Assembly: GCA_017984895.1 (NCBI GenBank)
Contig: JAGNYO010000025.1
Location: 1 to 34,148 of the forward strand
Reading direction: 5' to 3'
DNA: 34,148 nt
Source: Sphingobium sp.
GTDB taxonomy: Bacteria > Pseudomonadota > Alphaproteobacteria > Sphingomonadales > Sphingomonadaceae
A program made the translations under genes and the position numbers. This document shows, piece by piece, positions 1-6,583 of this stretch; the first letter of the stretch is position 1; each line of letters opens with the position of its first letter. The notes under the pieces are model-generated. The model ran no database searches. It saw nothing but the letters and a program-made list of their open reading frames with translations, and was not told the DNA's origin.

Positions 1-125
1 ATCCATGATAACGCCGACGATATGCAAAGGGCCCCGATCGGGGTCCTTTGCATATCGCATCGCCTCACCATCAATGGCCTGCTTTTACTCCGCCACACTG
101 GCCTGAAATCCAACCGCCGTTGACA
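1..125. mobile_element. Right-hand end of a probable IS21-type insertion element
   Basis: The stretch ending TTGACA at 125 reads on the minus strand as TGTCAACGG followed by a segment containing GGCGGAGTAAAAGC. From memory this resembles the ends of IS21-family elements (TG...CA termini with repeated inner blocks). The homology of the flavin reductase on the minus strand stops exactly at this point, which supports an insertion junction at 125/126. The transposase genes (istA/istB) would lie left of the window and are not visible. The family assignment is from pattern memory only; the junction itself is better supported. Confidence 0.45.
18..57. terminator. Near-perfect 40-bp palindrome, probable bidirectional terminator
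   Basis: Arms 18-37 and 38-57 are complementary at every position except one G-T pair (31/44). The core is GCCCCGATCGGGG, flanked by AAAG on one side and CTTT on the other, as in bidirectional terminators whose A and T tracts are part of the stem. The T tract is short, so a role as a structured repeat cannot be excluded. It would end transcription leaving the putative insertion element or the truncated flavin reductase gene. Confidence 0.45.
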
Positions 126-289
126 ATCGAGGGAGGGGCCATCGAAACCGACGTAGAGGAAGTGGCGGTTATCGCGTTGCGGCTGCCATCGGGTTCGCGC
201 AGGGAAATCACCGTGACGGAACTGACGAAACGGCGCATGGCATGGGTCAATGTTTCGGCTACCGGATGCGGTTTGCTCTCAGCTTTCAT
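126..289 (-). pseudogene. Flavin reductase (HpaC/DIM6-NTAB type), truncated after about 54 codons
   Basis: The frame starts with ATG at 289, preceded by AGGGG. It reads MRRFVSSVTVISLREPDG followed by ITATSSTSVSMAPPS, the N-terminal FMN-binding part of short-chain flavin reductases that supply reduced flavin to two-component monooxygenases. The family is normally about 160-180 residues. Here the match ends at PPS, just before the usual hydrophobic strand, and the frame then runs 18 unrelated codons to a stop at 71-73. The cut coincides with the suspected insertion end at 125/126. It lies 110 bp downstream of the monooxygenase at 400-1617 on the same strand, the expected partner. It is probably non-functional, so the oxygenase would need reduced flavin from elsewhere. 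Confidence 0.7.
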
Positions 290-399
290 TGGGGCACCCC
301 TTATTCCGCTCGTTACGCCTCTTCACTGTGCAGGCTCAACCGCATCAGGGCGCGGTCCTTGAGGACATATCAGATGTACTCGACCCCTGCATTCCCACT

Positions 400-1617
400 T
401 CAGCTTTTGCGGCGCACCACGAACGCGAGAGGATCAAAACCACACTGCACCCGGCCGAAATTATTCATCGCGGTGTCCCAGGTGAACGCAAAATGCTGCG
501 ATCCGCCATTGATGTCACGGAATACCTGCTGGATGTCGCTATCCTCATAGATGCTGCTGCCGCCGGTGGCCTCGAAGATGCGGTTGGCGGCGTGGCGCGC
601 CGTCTGCACCGCGAAGGCCCAGTTGCGCGGTATCGCTATGCGTTGCAACGGGGTGATGTCCGACGGGTCCTGCGCGTTGTCGACCATTTCGGCATCGGCC
701 AGCACCAAGGCGATCGCCGCGTCGACGGTGGCGGAAGCTTCGGCGATGCGGGCGAAAGTGACCGACTGCTCGCCCAGGCTCTGGGGGCTATCGTCCTTAA
801 GGCGATTACCGATGTCCTCCGAAAACCGGCGGATCATGCCGCGTGCCATGCCGAGAGGCGCACCGACGATTGAGAAAGGCGACAGATCTGAGAAGGGCAT
901 GCGGTATTTGGCACCACCATGGACCTTGGAACCGGGGGCCGTGCCCGCAATCATATCACTCAGCTTGCAGCTGCGGTGCGCGGGAATGAAGGTGCTGTCG
1001 ATCTTGATCGAGCGACTGCCCGTGCCGCGCATGCCCATGGTGAACCAGTCGTCGACAATTTCGATCTCGCTCTTGGGCACTACGAAGAAGCGAGGCTCCA
1101 GAGTTCCGTCGGGATGTTTGACCGCATTGCCAATGATGATCCACGTGGCATAATCGATGCCCGAACAGAAACGGCCATTGCCGCCGGTCAGGCGATATCC
1201 ATCGCCCTCGGGCACAACTTCGCCGCCCAGCCGGAACACGGTGCCCAGCAGGGTGCGGGGATCTGCCATAATCTCCCTTTGCGCCTGCTCGGGGAACAGA
1301 TTGATAAGCCAGCTATGGCCAGCGAGCACGCCATAAATCCACGCCGCCGAACCGCAGGCGGAACCGATTTCGATGGTAACCTCCACCAGATCGCGAAAAC
1401 CGAGTTCTGAACCGCCGAGGCTCTTGGGCATAACCAGTCCAAACAGGCCGAGGTCGCGCATCTTGTCGACCAGGTCATGCGGTAGCTGCCGGTACGCGTC
1501 GGAAAGTTTCGAGGCCGTGGTGATTTCAGGCAGCATTGCCTTGACCATGGCCAGCGCTTTTGCACCTGAGTCGATGGCTGGAACGCGAGACGTATTTTCC
1601 TGAACGATTGTTGCCAT
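400..1617 (-). CDS. Acyl-CoA dehydrogenase-fold flavin-dependent monooxygenase, oxygenase component
   Basis: A 405-residue protein of the acyl-CoA dehydrogenase superfamily, closest in layout to class D two-component aromatic hydroxylases (HsaA, C2 of p-hydroxyphenylacetate hydroxylase). These use FMNH2/FADH2 from a separate reductase to hydroxylate phenols. The N-terminal helical domain spans about residues 20-110. The mid beta domain contains the FCSG segment, which resembles the SFSSG region of HsaA. The C-terminal helical domain follows from about residue 235. An upstream in-frame ATG lies at 1650, but ATG 1617 is preferred because GGGAGA sits 8 nt before it. The flavin reductase remnant downstream supports monooxygenase over acyl-CoA dehydrogenase function. 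It diverges from the LigJ operon. The substrate is unknown, probably a phenolic acid. Confidence 0.75.
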   Translation of the reverse strand: MATIVQENTSRVPAIDSGAKALAMVKAMLPEITTASKLSDAYRQLPHDLVDKMRDLGLFGLVMPKSLGGSELGFRDLVEVTIEIGSACGSAAWIYGVLAGHSWLINLFPEQAQREIMADPRTLLGTVFRLGGEVVPEGDGYRLTGGNGRFCSGIDYATWIIIGNAVKHPDGTLEPRFFVVPKSEIEIVDDWFTMGMRGTGSRSIKIDSTFIPAHRSCKLSDMIAGTAPGSKVHGGAKYRMPFSDLSPFSIVGAPLGMARGMIRRFSEDIGNRLKDDSPQSLGEQSVTFARIAEASATVDAAIALVLADAEMVDNAQDPSDITPLQRIAIPRNWAFAVQTARHAANRIFEATGGSSIYEDSDIQQVFRDINGGSQHFAFTWDTAMNNFGRVQCGFDPLAFVVRRKS

Positions 1618-1701
1618 TTCTAAACTCTCCCGCAGCGCATTTTGCATCAATTCACCAGTTGCGCAGTGACCCTGCCAACCGTGCGGTCCCTGTCAGACCA
1701 G

Positions 1702-1743
1702 TTGACACGTCCTACACGATTGCTATACAGATTGGTATCCTAT
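1702..1743 (+). promoter_or_regulatory. Candidate promoter of the LigJ operon with a possible operator half-site
   Basis: TTGACA at 1702-1707 and TATACA at 1724-1729 are separated by 16 bp, about 35 bp before the start codon. Immediately downstream, TTGGTATCCTAT (1732-1743) resembles one half of the perfect palindrome TTGGTATACCAA found at 10208-10219. This is the 146-bp divergent region between the flavin monooxygenase and the LigJ operon, so one regulator bound here could control both. Confidence 0.45.
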
Positions 1744-1763
1744 TTTTTGAGGGGAAGCAAGGC

Positions 1764-2774
1764 ATGGCGGACGGATTTGATATTATTGACTGCCATGGCC
1801 ATGTGAGTGCGCCCGACGCCTTGTGGGTATATAAGTCTTTGCTGCTGTCTCATCGCGGTGAACATGGAAAGGGGTTTCCTGAGCCATCCGATGAAGAAGT
1901 GCTGATCGCTGCCAACAAGAAGGAAATGGCGCCCTGTGGTCATCTCGATATGTTGGACAAGGCAGGCACCAGAATGCAGCTTCTGTCGCCGAGGCCGTTC
2001 CAGCAGATGCATTCGGAAAAGCCGGGAAAGCTGGTTCACTGGTTCTGCGAGCAGACCAATAACATCATCGCCCGCCAGGTGAAGCTCATGCCGGAGCGCT
2101 TTCTGGGCGTGGCCGGCATCCCGCAGGTGGCTGGCGAGCCGATCGAGGGGGTTTTCCCCGAGCTGGAGCGCGCCATCAACACACTGGGTTTCAAGGGTTG
2201 CCTTCTGAACCCGGACCCATATGAAAACGGCGGAACCGAAGCGCCGCCGATGGGGGACCGCTACTGGTATCCGCTATATGAGAAGCTGTGCGCGCTGGAT
2301 GTGCCGGCGCATATCCATTCGGCCAGTTCGCGTTCGGCCCGTGCGCCCTATACGCTCAACTTTCTGCTGGACGAGACGACAGCGGTCTATGGCTTGCTGC
2401 ACTCGGACGTGTTCAAGGACTTTCCTGATCTCAAGATCGTGGTGAGCCATGGCGGCGGGGCCATTCCCTATCATGCCGGACGCTTCCATGCCTCGGCGCT
2501 GCGACAGGGCAAGAATTTCTATGACATGCTGCGGCATCTTTATTTCGACACGGTGCTCTATACCGAGGAGGCGTTGCGCCTGCTGATAAAGACGGTGGGC
2601 GTTGATCGGTGTTTGTTCGGTGCGGAATGCCCCGGAGTCGGCTCGGTGATCGACCCCGAAACGGGCGACACGCTCGATCATATCGCGCCTTATATTGCGA
2701 AGTTCGACTGGCTGAGCGACGCAGAAAAACAGGCCATCTTCTCAGGCAACGCCAAGAAGGTGTTCAAGCTCTAG
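1764..2774 (+). CDS. ligJ: LigJ-type 4-oxalomesaconate hydratase (amidohydrolase superfamily)
   Basis: A 336-residue amidohydrolase-2 protein. By family it hydrates 4-oxalomesaconate to 4-carboxy-4-hydroxy-2-oxoadipate in the protocatechuate/gallate 4,5-cleavage pathway. The N-terminal HGH (H11, H13), AHIH (H183, H185), SHGGG (H229) and LFGAE (E288) supply the metal site. The acidic ligand is Glu, as in LigJ, rather than the Asp usual in the superfamily. The C-terminus (IDPETGDTLDHIAPYI, IFSGNAKKVF) is also LigJ-like. ATG 1764 is chosen because AGGGGAAG precedes it; the frame is open further upstream without a good ribosome site. It is the first gene of a six-gene operon with a LigB-type dioxygenase and a LigK-type aldolase, exactly the enzymes before and after it in the pathway. 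Confidence 0.75.
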   Translation: MADGFDIIDCHGHVSAPDALWVYKSLLLSHRGEHGKGFPEPSDEEVLIAANKKEMAPCGHLDMLDKAGTRMQLLSPRPFQQMHSEKPGKLVHWFCEQTNNIIARQVKLMPERFLGVAGIPQVAGEPIEGVFPELERAINTLGFKGCLLNPDPYENGGTEAPPMGDRYWYPLYEKLCALDVPAHIHSASSRSARAPYTLNFLLDETTAVYGLLHSDVFKDFPDLKIVVSHGGGAIPYHAGRFHASALRQGKNFYDMLRHLYFDTVLYTEEALRLLIKTVGVDRCLFGAECPGVGSVIDPETGDTLDHIAPYIAKFDWLSDAEKQAIFSGNAKKVFKL

Positions 2775-2786
2775 AGGAAACTGAAA

Positions 2787-3779
2787 ATGGCGAAAATTGT
2801 TCTGGGAATTGGCTCCAGCCATGGCCCCATGCTGGTCACGGAAACGGATATATGGGATGCGCGCGTCCCCTTCGACAAAGTGGTGCGCCACGCATGGCGC
2901 AACGGCAGCTACAGTTTCGATGAACTGGTCACCGCACGCAAGGACGAGAATCTCGGCCGGATGGTTTCCAAGCAAGTCTGGGACGAGCAACAGGTTCGTT
3001 GCCAGAGTTCCATCGAGAAGCTGGCGGACGCCTTTGCCGATGCCAAGATCGATGTCGCGGTTGTCATCGGCAACGACCAGATGGAGATATTTGACGAGCG
3101 CCTTATCCCCGCCTTTGCGGTTCATTATGGCGAGACGATCACCAACTACGAGTTCTCGGATGAGCGCATGGCGGCGGTGCCGGTCGGGGTCGCGCCCGCG
3201 ATTCCGGGCTATATCCCCAAGGGAGGCGCGGAATATCCGGGCCACCCTGAGTTGGCGCGTCACATTATCCGACAAGTGATGGACGATAATTTCGACGTTG
3301 CGGCGATGAACGGCATGCCCAAGCCTGAAACGCCCCACGCCTGGGGCTTTATCTTTCGCAGGATCATGCGGGATAATCCGGTTCCCACTGTGATGGTAAC
3401 GGTCAACGCTTTCTACCCACCCAATCAGCCTTCGGTGCGGCGTTGCTATGATCTGGGCAAGTCGATCGTCAAGGCGATCGAATCCTGGCGGTCAGATGCG
3501 CGCGTGGCCCTGATCGCGAGCGGTGGCCTTACGCACTTCGTGGTGGATGAGGGTATCGATCGGACGTTCCTCGATGCGCTGCGCAACAAGGATATCGACG
3601 CGGTAGAAGCTCTGGGCGAGGGCGTTTTTCAGGACGGCACCTCCGAACTGAAGAACTGGGTGCCAGTCGCTGGAGCGATGGCCGAAGTGGGGCTGGAACC
3701 CGATGTGCTCGACTATGTGCCCTGTTATCGCAGCGAAGCCGGCACGGGCAACGCGATGGGCTTTGTGTGCTGGCGATAG
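2787..3779 (+). CDS. LigB-type (class III) extradiol ring-cleavage dioxygenase, single-subunit
   Basis: A 330-residue member of the LigB superfamily of non-haem Fe(II) dioxygenases related to protocatechuate 4,5- and gallate dioxygenases. GITSSH of LigB corresponds to GIGSSH (H12). GGLTH (H250) matches the catalytic-base His, and TSELKNW (E287) the Glu ligand. The second metal His of LigB, in NDHASAFD, is replaced by Gln here (GNDQMEIFD, Q98). It is slightly longer than LigB (about 300) and shorter than DesB (about 420), and no LigA-like small-subunit gene is nearby. A good ribosome site (GAGGAAA) precedes the ATG. Its place between LigJ and LigK homologues suggests cleavage of a di- or trihydroxybenzoate. 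The Gln substitution leaves open a different metal site or reaction. Confidence 0.72.
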   Translation: MAKIVLGIGSSHGPMLVTETDIWDARVPFDKVVRHAWRNGSYSFDELVTARKDENLGRMVSKQVWDEQQVRCQSSIEKLADAFADAKIDVAVVIGNDQMEIFDERLIPAFAVHYGETITNYEFSDERMAAVPVGVAPAIPGYIPKGGAEYPGHPELARHIIRQVMDDNFDVAAMNGMPKPETPHAWGFIFRRIMRDNPVPTVMVTVNAFYPPNQPSVRRCYDLGKSIVKAIESWRSDARVALIASGGLTHFVVDEGIDRTFLDALRNKDIDAVEALGEGVFQDGTSELKNWVPVAGAMAEVGLEPDVLDYVPCYRSEAGTGNAMGFVCWR

Positions 3780-3790
3780 ACAGAGGCTGA

Positions 3791-4465
3791 ATGATGACCG
3801 ATACCAAGGATGAGTATGTTGTGCGTCTGGCGCGGATTGATTGCTGCGCCCTGTCTGATGCGCTGGACCGGCTTAAACTGGGCGGGCAGGCAACAGGCTT
3901 TCCGCAAATGTCAGGCAGCGGCCGCATTGCGGGAAGGGCGGTAACGGTTCGGCTTGGGACCGGCGACCCTCCGCCTGGGCCGCCCCGCCATCTCGGCACG
4001 ACCGCGATCGAAGCCGCCAATCCCGGTGACATCATCGTGGTGGAGCAGCGCGCCGGGGTAGAGGCCGGGTGCTGGGGCGGGTTGCTCACAGTCGGCGCCA
4101 TGCAACGCGGCGTTGCGGGGGTGATTGCCGATGGCCCGGTGCGCGATATTGACGAGGCACGCAGCTATGGTTTTCCGATCTATACCAACAAGATCACCAG
4201 CCTCACGGCGCGCGGTCGCGTTGTTGAAAAGGAGACGAACGGGCCAGTCCAGATCGGTTCCGTGACCGTCAATGCGGGGGATTATGTGGTGGCGGACAAC
4301 AGCGCGTCGATTTTCATCGCGCCTGGAAATGTCGAGGCTGTGCTGCGGACAGCCGAAGAAATTATCGAGCGTGAAACCGCAATGGCAGCGGCTATCCGCG
4401 CGGGGGTGCCGATCAGTCAGGTAATGGGCGGAAATTACGAACATATGTTGGAAGGCAGTAAGTGA
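3791..4465 (+). CDS. RraA-fold protein 1 (HMG/CHA aldolase-like)
   Basis: A 224-residue protein of the RraA/HMG-aldolase family (old label: dimethylmenaquinone methyltransferase-like). The core GCWGGLLTVGA...GVIADGPVRD carries the Arg118-Asp119 pair that in HMG/CHA aldolases binds substrate and divalent metal. Compared with the LigK-type protein at 5117 it lacks the PPGDN motif and has a Pro-rich segment (DPPPGPPRH) in that place. It may therefore act on a different 4-hydroxy-2-oxo acid, or serve as a decarboxylase or tautomerase. It sits 11 bp after the dioxygenase, overlaps the next RraA gene by TGATG, and is certainly cotranscribed with it. Exact reaction unknown. Confidence 0.7.
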   Translation: MMTDTKDEYVVRLARIDCCALSDALDRLKLGGQATGFPQMSGSGRIAGRAVTVRLGTGDPPPGPPRHLGTTAIEAANPGDIIVVEQRAGVEAGCWGGLLTVGAMQRGVAGVIADGPVRDIDEARSYGFPIYTNKITSLTARGRVVEKETNGPVQIGSVTVNAGDYVVADNSASIFIAPGNVEAVLRTAEEIIERETAMAAAIRAGVPISQVMGGNYEHMLEGSK

Positions 4466-5124
4466 TGGCTGGGGATGGGAATGTCGATCGTGCGAGTGTT
4501 CTCGACACCGCGACGATCAGCGATGCTTTGGACAAGCTGGGCATAGTCGGGCAATGTTATCAGATCAGCAGCCGTGATCCCTCATTCGTCTTTGCGGGCC
4601 GGGCCTTCACCATGCTGTGCGGAGCGGCAGCCAATCCGCCGGGCACGGTCGGCGACTATATCGATGACGTGCCCGAGGGTCATGTGGTCGTCATCGACAA
4701 CCGCGGGCGTGATGACGCAACGATCTGGGGCGATATCCTGACCGAGATCGCACATCGTCGCGGCCTAGCCGGAACGGTCATCAACGGGATCAACCGCGAT
4801 GTGTCGTTGTGCCGCAAGCTCGGCTATCCGGTGTTCAGCAAGGGCAACTGGATGCGCACCGGCAAGGACCGTGTGCAGGTCGAACAGATGAACTGCCCGG
4901 TCGACATCGGCGGCGCGCGCGTCTGCCCCGGCGACATCCTGCGCGGTGATGCCGACGGCGTGGTGGTGATCCCCCGCGAGCATGAGGAGCAAGTGCTGGC
5001 AGAGGCCGAGAGCATTCATACGGCCGAGGAGAGTATCCGTGCGGCTGTGCGCGGTGGTCTCAGCCTGATCGAGGCGCGCAAGCAGTATAATTATCACCGC
5101 TTGCAGACGAGGCAGCATGACTGA
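4465..5124 (+). CDS. RraA-fold protein 2 (HMG/CHA aldolase-like)
   Basis: A 219-residue second member of the RraA/HMG-aldolase family. The nucleotide-like pocket contains WGDILTEIAHRRGLAG followed by INGINRD, so the Arg111-Asp112 pair is kept but the usual IDG is ING. Residues GDADGVVVIPREHEEQVL near the C-terminus are typical of the fold. The start is taken as ATG 4465, which forms a TGATG overlap with the stop of the preceding gene; GTG 4462 is the alternative. The 8-nt overlap with the next gene shows tight translational coupling of three paralogues. It may form hetero-oligomers with its neighbours, since the family is trimeric or hexameric, or handle a separate intermediate. Confidence 0.7.
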   Translation: MAGDGNVDRASVLDTATISDALDKLGIVGQCYQISSRDPSFVFAGRAFTMLCGAAANPPGTVGDYIDDVPEGHVVVIDNRGRDDATIWGDILTEIAHRRGLAGTVINGINRDVSLCRKLGYPVFSKGNWMRTGKDRVQVEQMNCPVDIGGARVCPGDILRGDADGVVVIPREHEEQVLAEAESIHTAEESIRAAVRGGLSLIEARKQYNYHRLQTRQHD

Positions 5125-5776
5125 CCGCAAGAGTACGATCGTCAGGGCGGGATTCGACAGGGTTTCCCCAGCGCTGGTCGCGAAAGCGGAGGGGCTTTCC
5201 ACCGCTACGATCCATGAGGCGGGTGGCAAGATCGGGGTGATGCCCTCGGAGATCAAGCCGGTGCATCCGCATTTCCGCGTCTGTGGCCCGGCCATGACCG
5301 TCCATTCCCCGCCGGGGGACAATCTCTGGTTGCACTACGCGATCTATGAGGCGCAGCCGGGGGACGTGCTGGTCGTTCATGTGGAGGGCAAATATGACCA
5401 TGGCTATTGGGGTGAGGTGATGTCCACCGCCGCGAAGGCTCGCCATCTGGGCGGCCTGGTAATCGATGGCTGCGTGCGGGATTTCACCCTGCTGGAAGAA
5501 GTCGGCTTCCCGGTGTTCTCGCGGGGCTTGTGCATCCGCGGGACCGGCAAGGACAAGAATGCCTATGGCGCCATCAATCGCACCTTGCGCTTCGATGGCC
5601 TTAGCGTGGAGCCGGGCGATCTGATCGTGGGAGACAATGATGGCGTCGTCGTTGTGCCGCAGGCCCGGTCAGCCGAGGTGATCGAAGCATCGCGCCACCG
5701 TGACGAGGACGAACTGGACATCTGCCGGCGTCTGATGGCCGGTGAAACCACTATCGATATTTACAAGCTGGGGTAA
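5117..5776 (+). CDS. ligK: LigK-type 4-carboxy-4-hydroxy-2-oxoadipate / HMG aldolase (RraA-fold protein 3)
   Basis: A 219-residue protein. Of the three tandem RraA-fold proteins it is the closest to LigK/ProA: TATIHEAGGKIG near residue 30, SPPGDNLWLH at 64-73, the GYWGEVM turn, and GGLVIDGCVRD with Arg121-Asp122 almost at the numbering of the pseudomonad HMG aldolase. The family cleaves 4-carboxy-4-hydroxy-2-oxoadipate to pyruvate and oxaloacetate with a divalent metal, and can also decarboxylate oxaloacetate. It would finish the LigB-LigJ route. It overlaps the upstream gene by 8 nt and is followed 4 nt later by the YciI-like gene. Confidence 0.8.
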   Translation: MTDRKSTIVRAGFDRVSPALVAKAEGLSTATIHEAGGKIGVMPSEIKPVHPHFRVCGPAMTVHSPPGDNLWLHYAIYEAQPGDVLVVHVEGKYDHGYWGEVMSTAAKARHLGGLVIDGCVRDFTLLEEVGFPVFSRGLCIRGTGKDKNAYGAINRTLRFDGLSVEPGDLIVGDNDGVVVVPQARSAEVIEASRHRDEDELDICRRLMAGETTIDIYKLG

Positions 5777-5780
5777 GATA

Positions 5781-6077
5781 ATGAGCAAGAAGTTCCTGAT
5801 ACTCTACGATCAGTTTGGCGACGCGGAGCTGCGGGATCGCCTCCGGCCCGATCATATCGCCTATCGCAAGGGATTGGGCGAGGCGCTGGCGCTGGCGGGG
5901 CCGCTGCTCGATGATACCGATACGGCAGTGGGCAGCATCATCATTGTTCGTGCGCAAGATCGGGATCAGGCCTCTGCCCTTGCTGGCAACGATCCCTACG
6001 TCGGCGCTGGAGTGCTTCAGATTCGTTCGATCACGCCTATGCGAATCGCGATGATAGCTCCCGATCAGACGGGTTAG
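5781..6077 (+). CDS. YciI-like small protein
   Basis: A 98-residue YCII-related protein (ferredoxin-like dimeric fold, related to muconolactone isomerase). The conserved DHIAYRKGLGEALALAGPLL, NDPYV and GAGVLQIRSITPM segments are visible. ATG 5781 is chosen because it follows the LigK stop by 4 nt with GGGTAAG ahead of it; an upstream in-frame start at 5742 would lie inside ligK. YciI-like proteins in aromatic operons are often unassigned. A role as tautomerase or isomerase of the oxalomesaconate-type intermediate is a reasonable guess, since no LigU or GalD homologue is present, but this is inference. Confidence 0.72.
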   Translation: MSKKFLILYDQFGDAELRDRLRPDHIAYRKGLGEALALAGPLLDDTDTAVGSIIIVRAQDRDQASALAGNDPYVGAGVLQIRSITPMRIAMIAPDQTG

Positions 6078-6146
6078 GCACAATCGTCATGAAGTTGTGC
6101 AGGCCCGCAGGCATAACCTCTTGAGGAAATTCATACTCAACCTGGT

Positions 6147-6188
6147 CAGGCTGGCATGCGTGCCCGATGGAAACCGGGCGCCAGCCTG
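6147..6188. terminator. Hairpin between convergent genes
   Basis: CAGGCTGGC (6147-6155) and GCCAGCCTG (6180-6188) are perfect inverted arms, and the inner GCCCG/CGGGC can extend the stem. It lies between the ends of the YciI gene (plus) and the small unknown gene (minus), the usual place for a shared terminator. No T tract follows on either strand, so termination efficiency is uncertain. Confidence 0.4.
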
Positions 6189-6206
6189 CATCGCCAAGCA
6201 CGAAGC

Positions 6207-6497
6207 CTACATGAATTCATTTTTCAGCAACTCAGCAGCCGCGGCAAGATTTTCTTCAACACCGATCAGGTCATGCGCCTTCATGGCTATACTCTTCAAA
6301 TGCAATAGTTTTTCTGCCTCCATCGAGCCTTCGCGCAGTGCCGTAGCAGAGGCGATATCGAGGATACGCCACAGCTCGTCCAGCTCTGTTTCCCGGTATA
6401 TATAATGCTCAAATCCGCTGGATTTCTGGATCCGATCGATCAGTGCCCAGATGGTAATCTGTGACCAATCGTCAATGTCGTGAATTTCATCGAGCAC
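6207..6497 (-). CDS. Small acidic protein of unknown function
   Basis: A 96-residue unrecognised protein, rich in Asp, Glu, Leu and Ile and predicted to be largely helical. It opens with LDEIHDIDDWSQITIWALID and continues YRETELDELWRILD. GTG 6497 is preferred because AAGGA lies about 9 nt before it; the longer frame from TTG 6527 lacks such a site. It diverges from the Rieske oxygenase gene, with interlocking promoter elements in the 86-bp gap. No membrane segment, signal peptide or cysteine motif is seen. The context suggests a role tied to the oxygenase, but nothing in the sequence shows it. Confidence 0.55.
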   Translation of the reverse strand: MLDEIHDIDDWSQITIWALIDRIQKSSGFEHYIYRETELDELWRILDIASATALREGSMEAEKLLHLKSIAMKAHDLIGVEENLAAAAELLKNEFM

Positions 6498-6520
6498 TAA
6501 ACAAAGTCCTTCATGATGCA

Positions 6521-6549
6521 GTGACAAGTCCGTTCGGCAATGCTATAGT
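6521..6549 (+). promoter_or_regulatory. Candidate sigma-70 promoter of the Rieske oxygenase gene
   Basis: GTGACA (6521-6526), 17-bp spacer, TATAGT (6544-6549), ending 34 bp before the start codon. It overlaps the opposite-strand promoter at 6542-6570. Confidence 0.5.
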
Positions 6550-6570
6550 GAATAAATGATCGACTAACAA
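6542..6570 (-). promoter_or_regulatory. Candidate promoter of the small unknown gene, overlapping the Rieske promoter
   Basis: On the minus strand TTGTTA (6565-6570) and TATAGC (6542-6547) are spaced by 17 bp. The two opposite -10 boxes share the same CTATAG bases, so RNA polymerase could occupy only one direction at a time. Confidence 0.4.
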
Positions 6571-6583
6571 TAGGAGTGCAGTG

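Noticed and set aside
250-873. Plus-strand frame opposite the flavin monooxygenase 3' end
   Set aside because: No domain; antisense to a conserved enzyme and reaching into the interrupted reductase.
400-1617. Reading the 405-residue protein as a true acyl-CoA dehydrogenase
   Set aside because: The FCSG segment and the flavin reductase remnant downstream favour a two-component hydroxylase.
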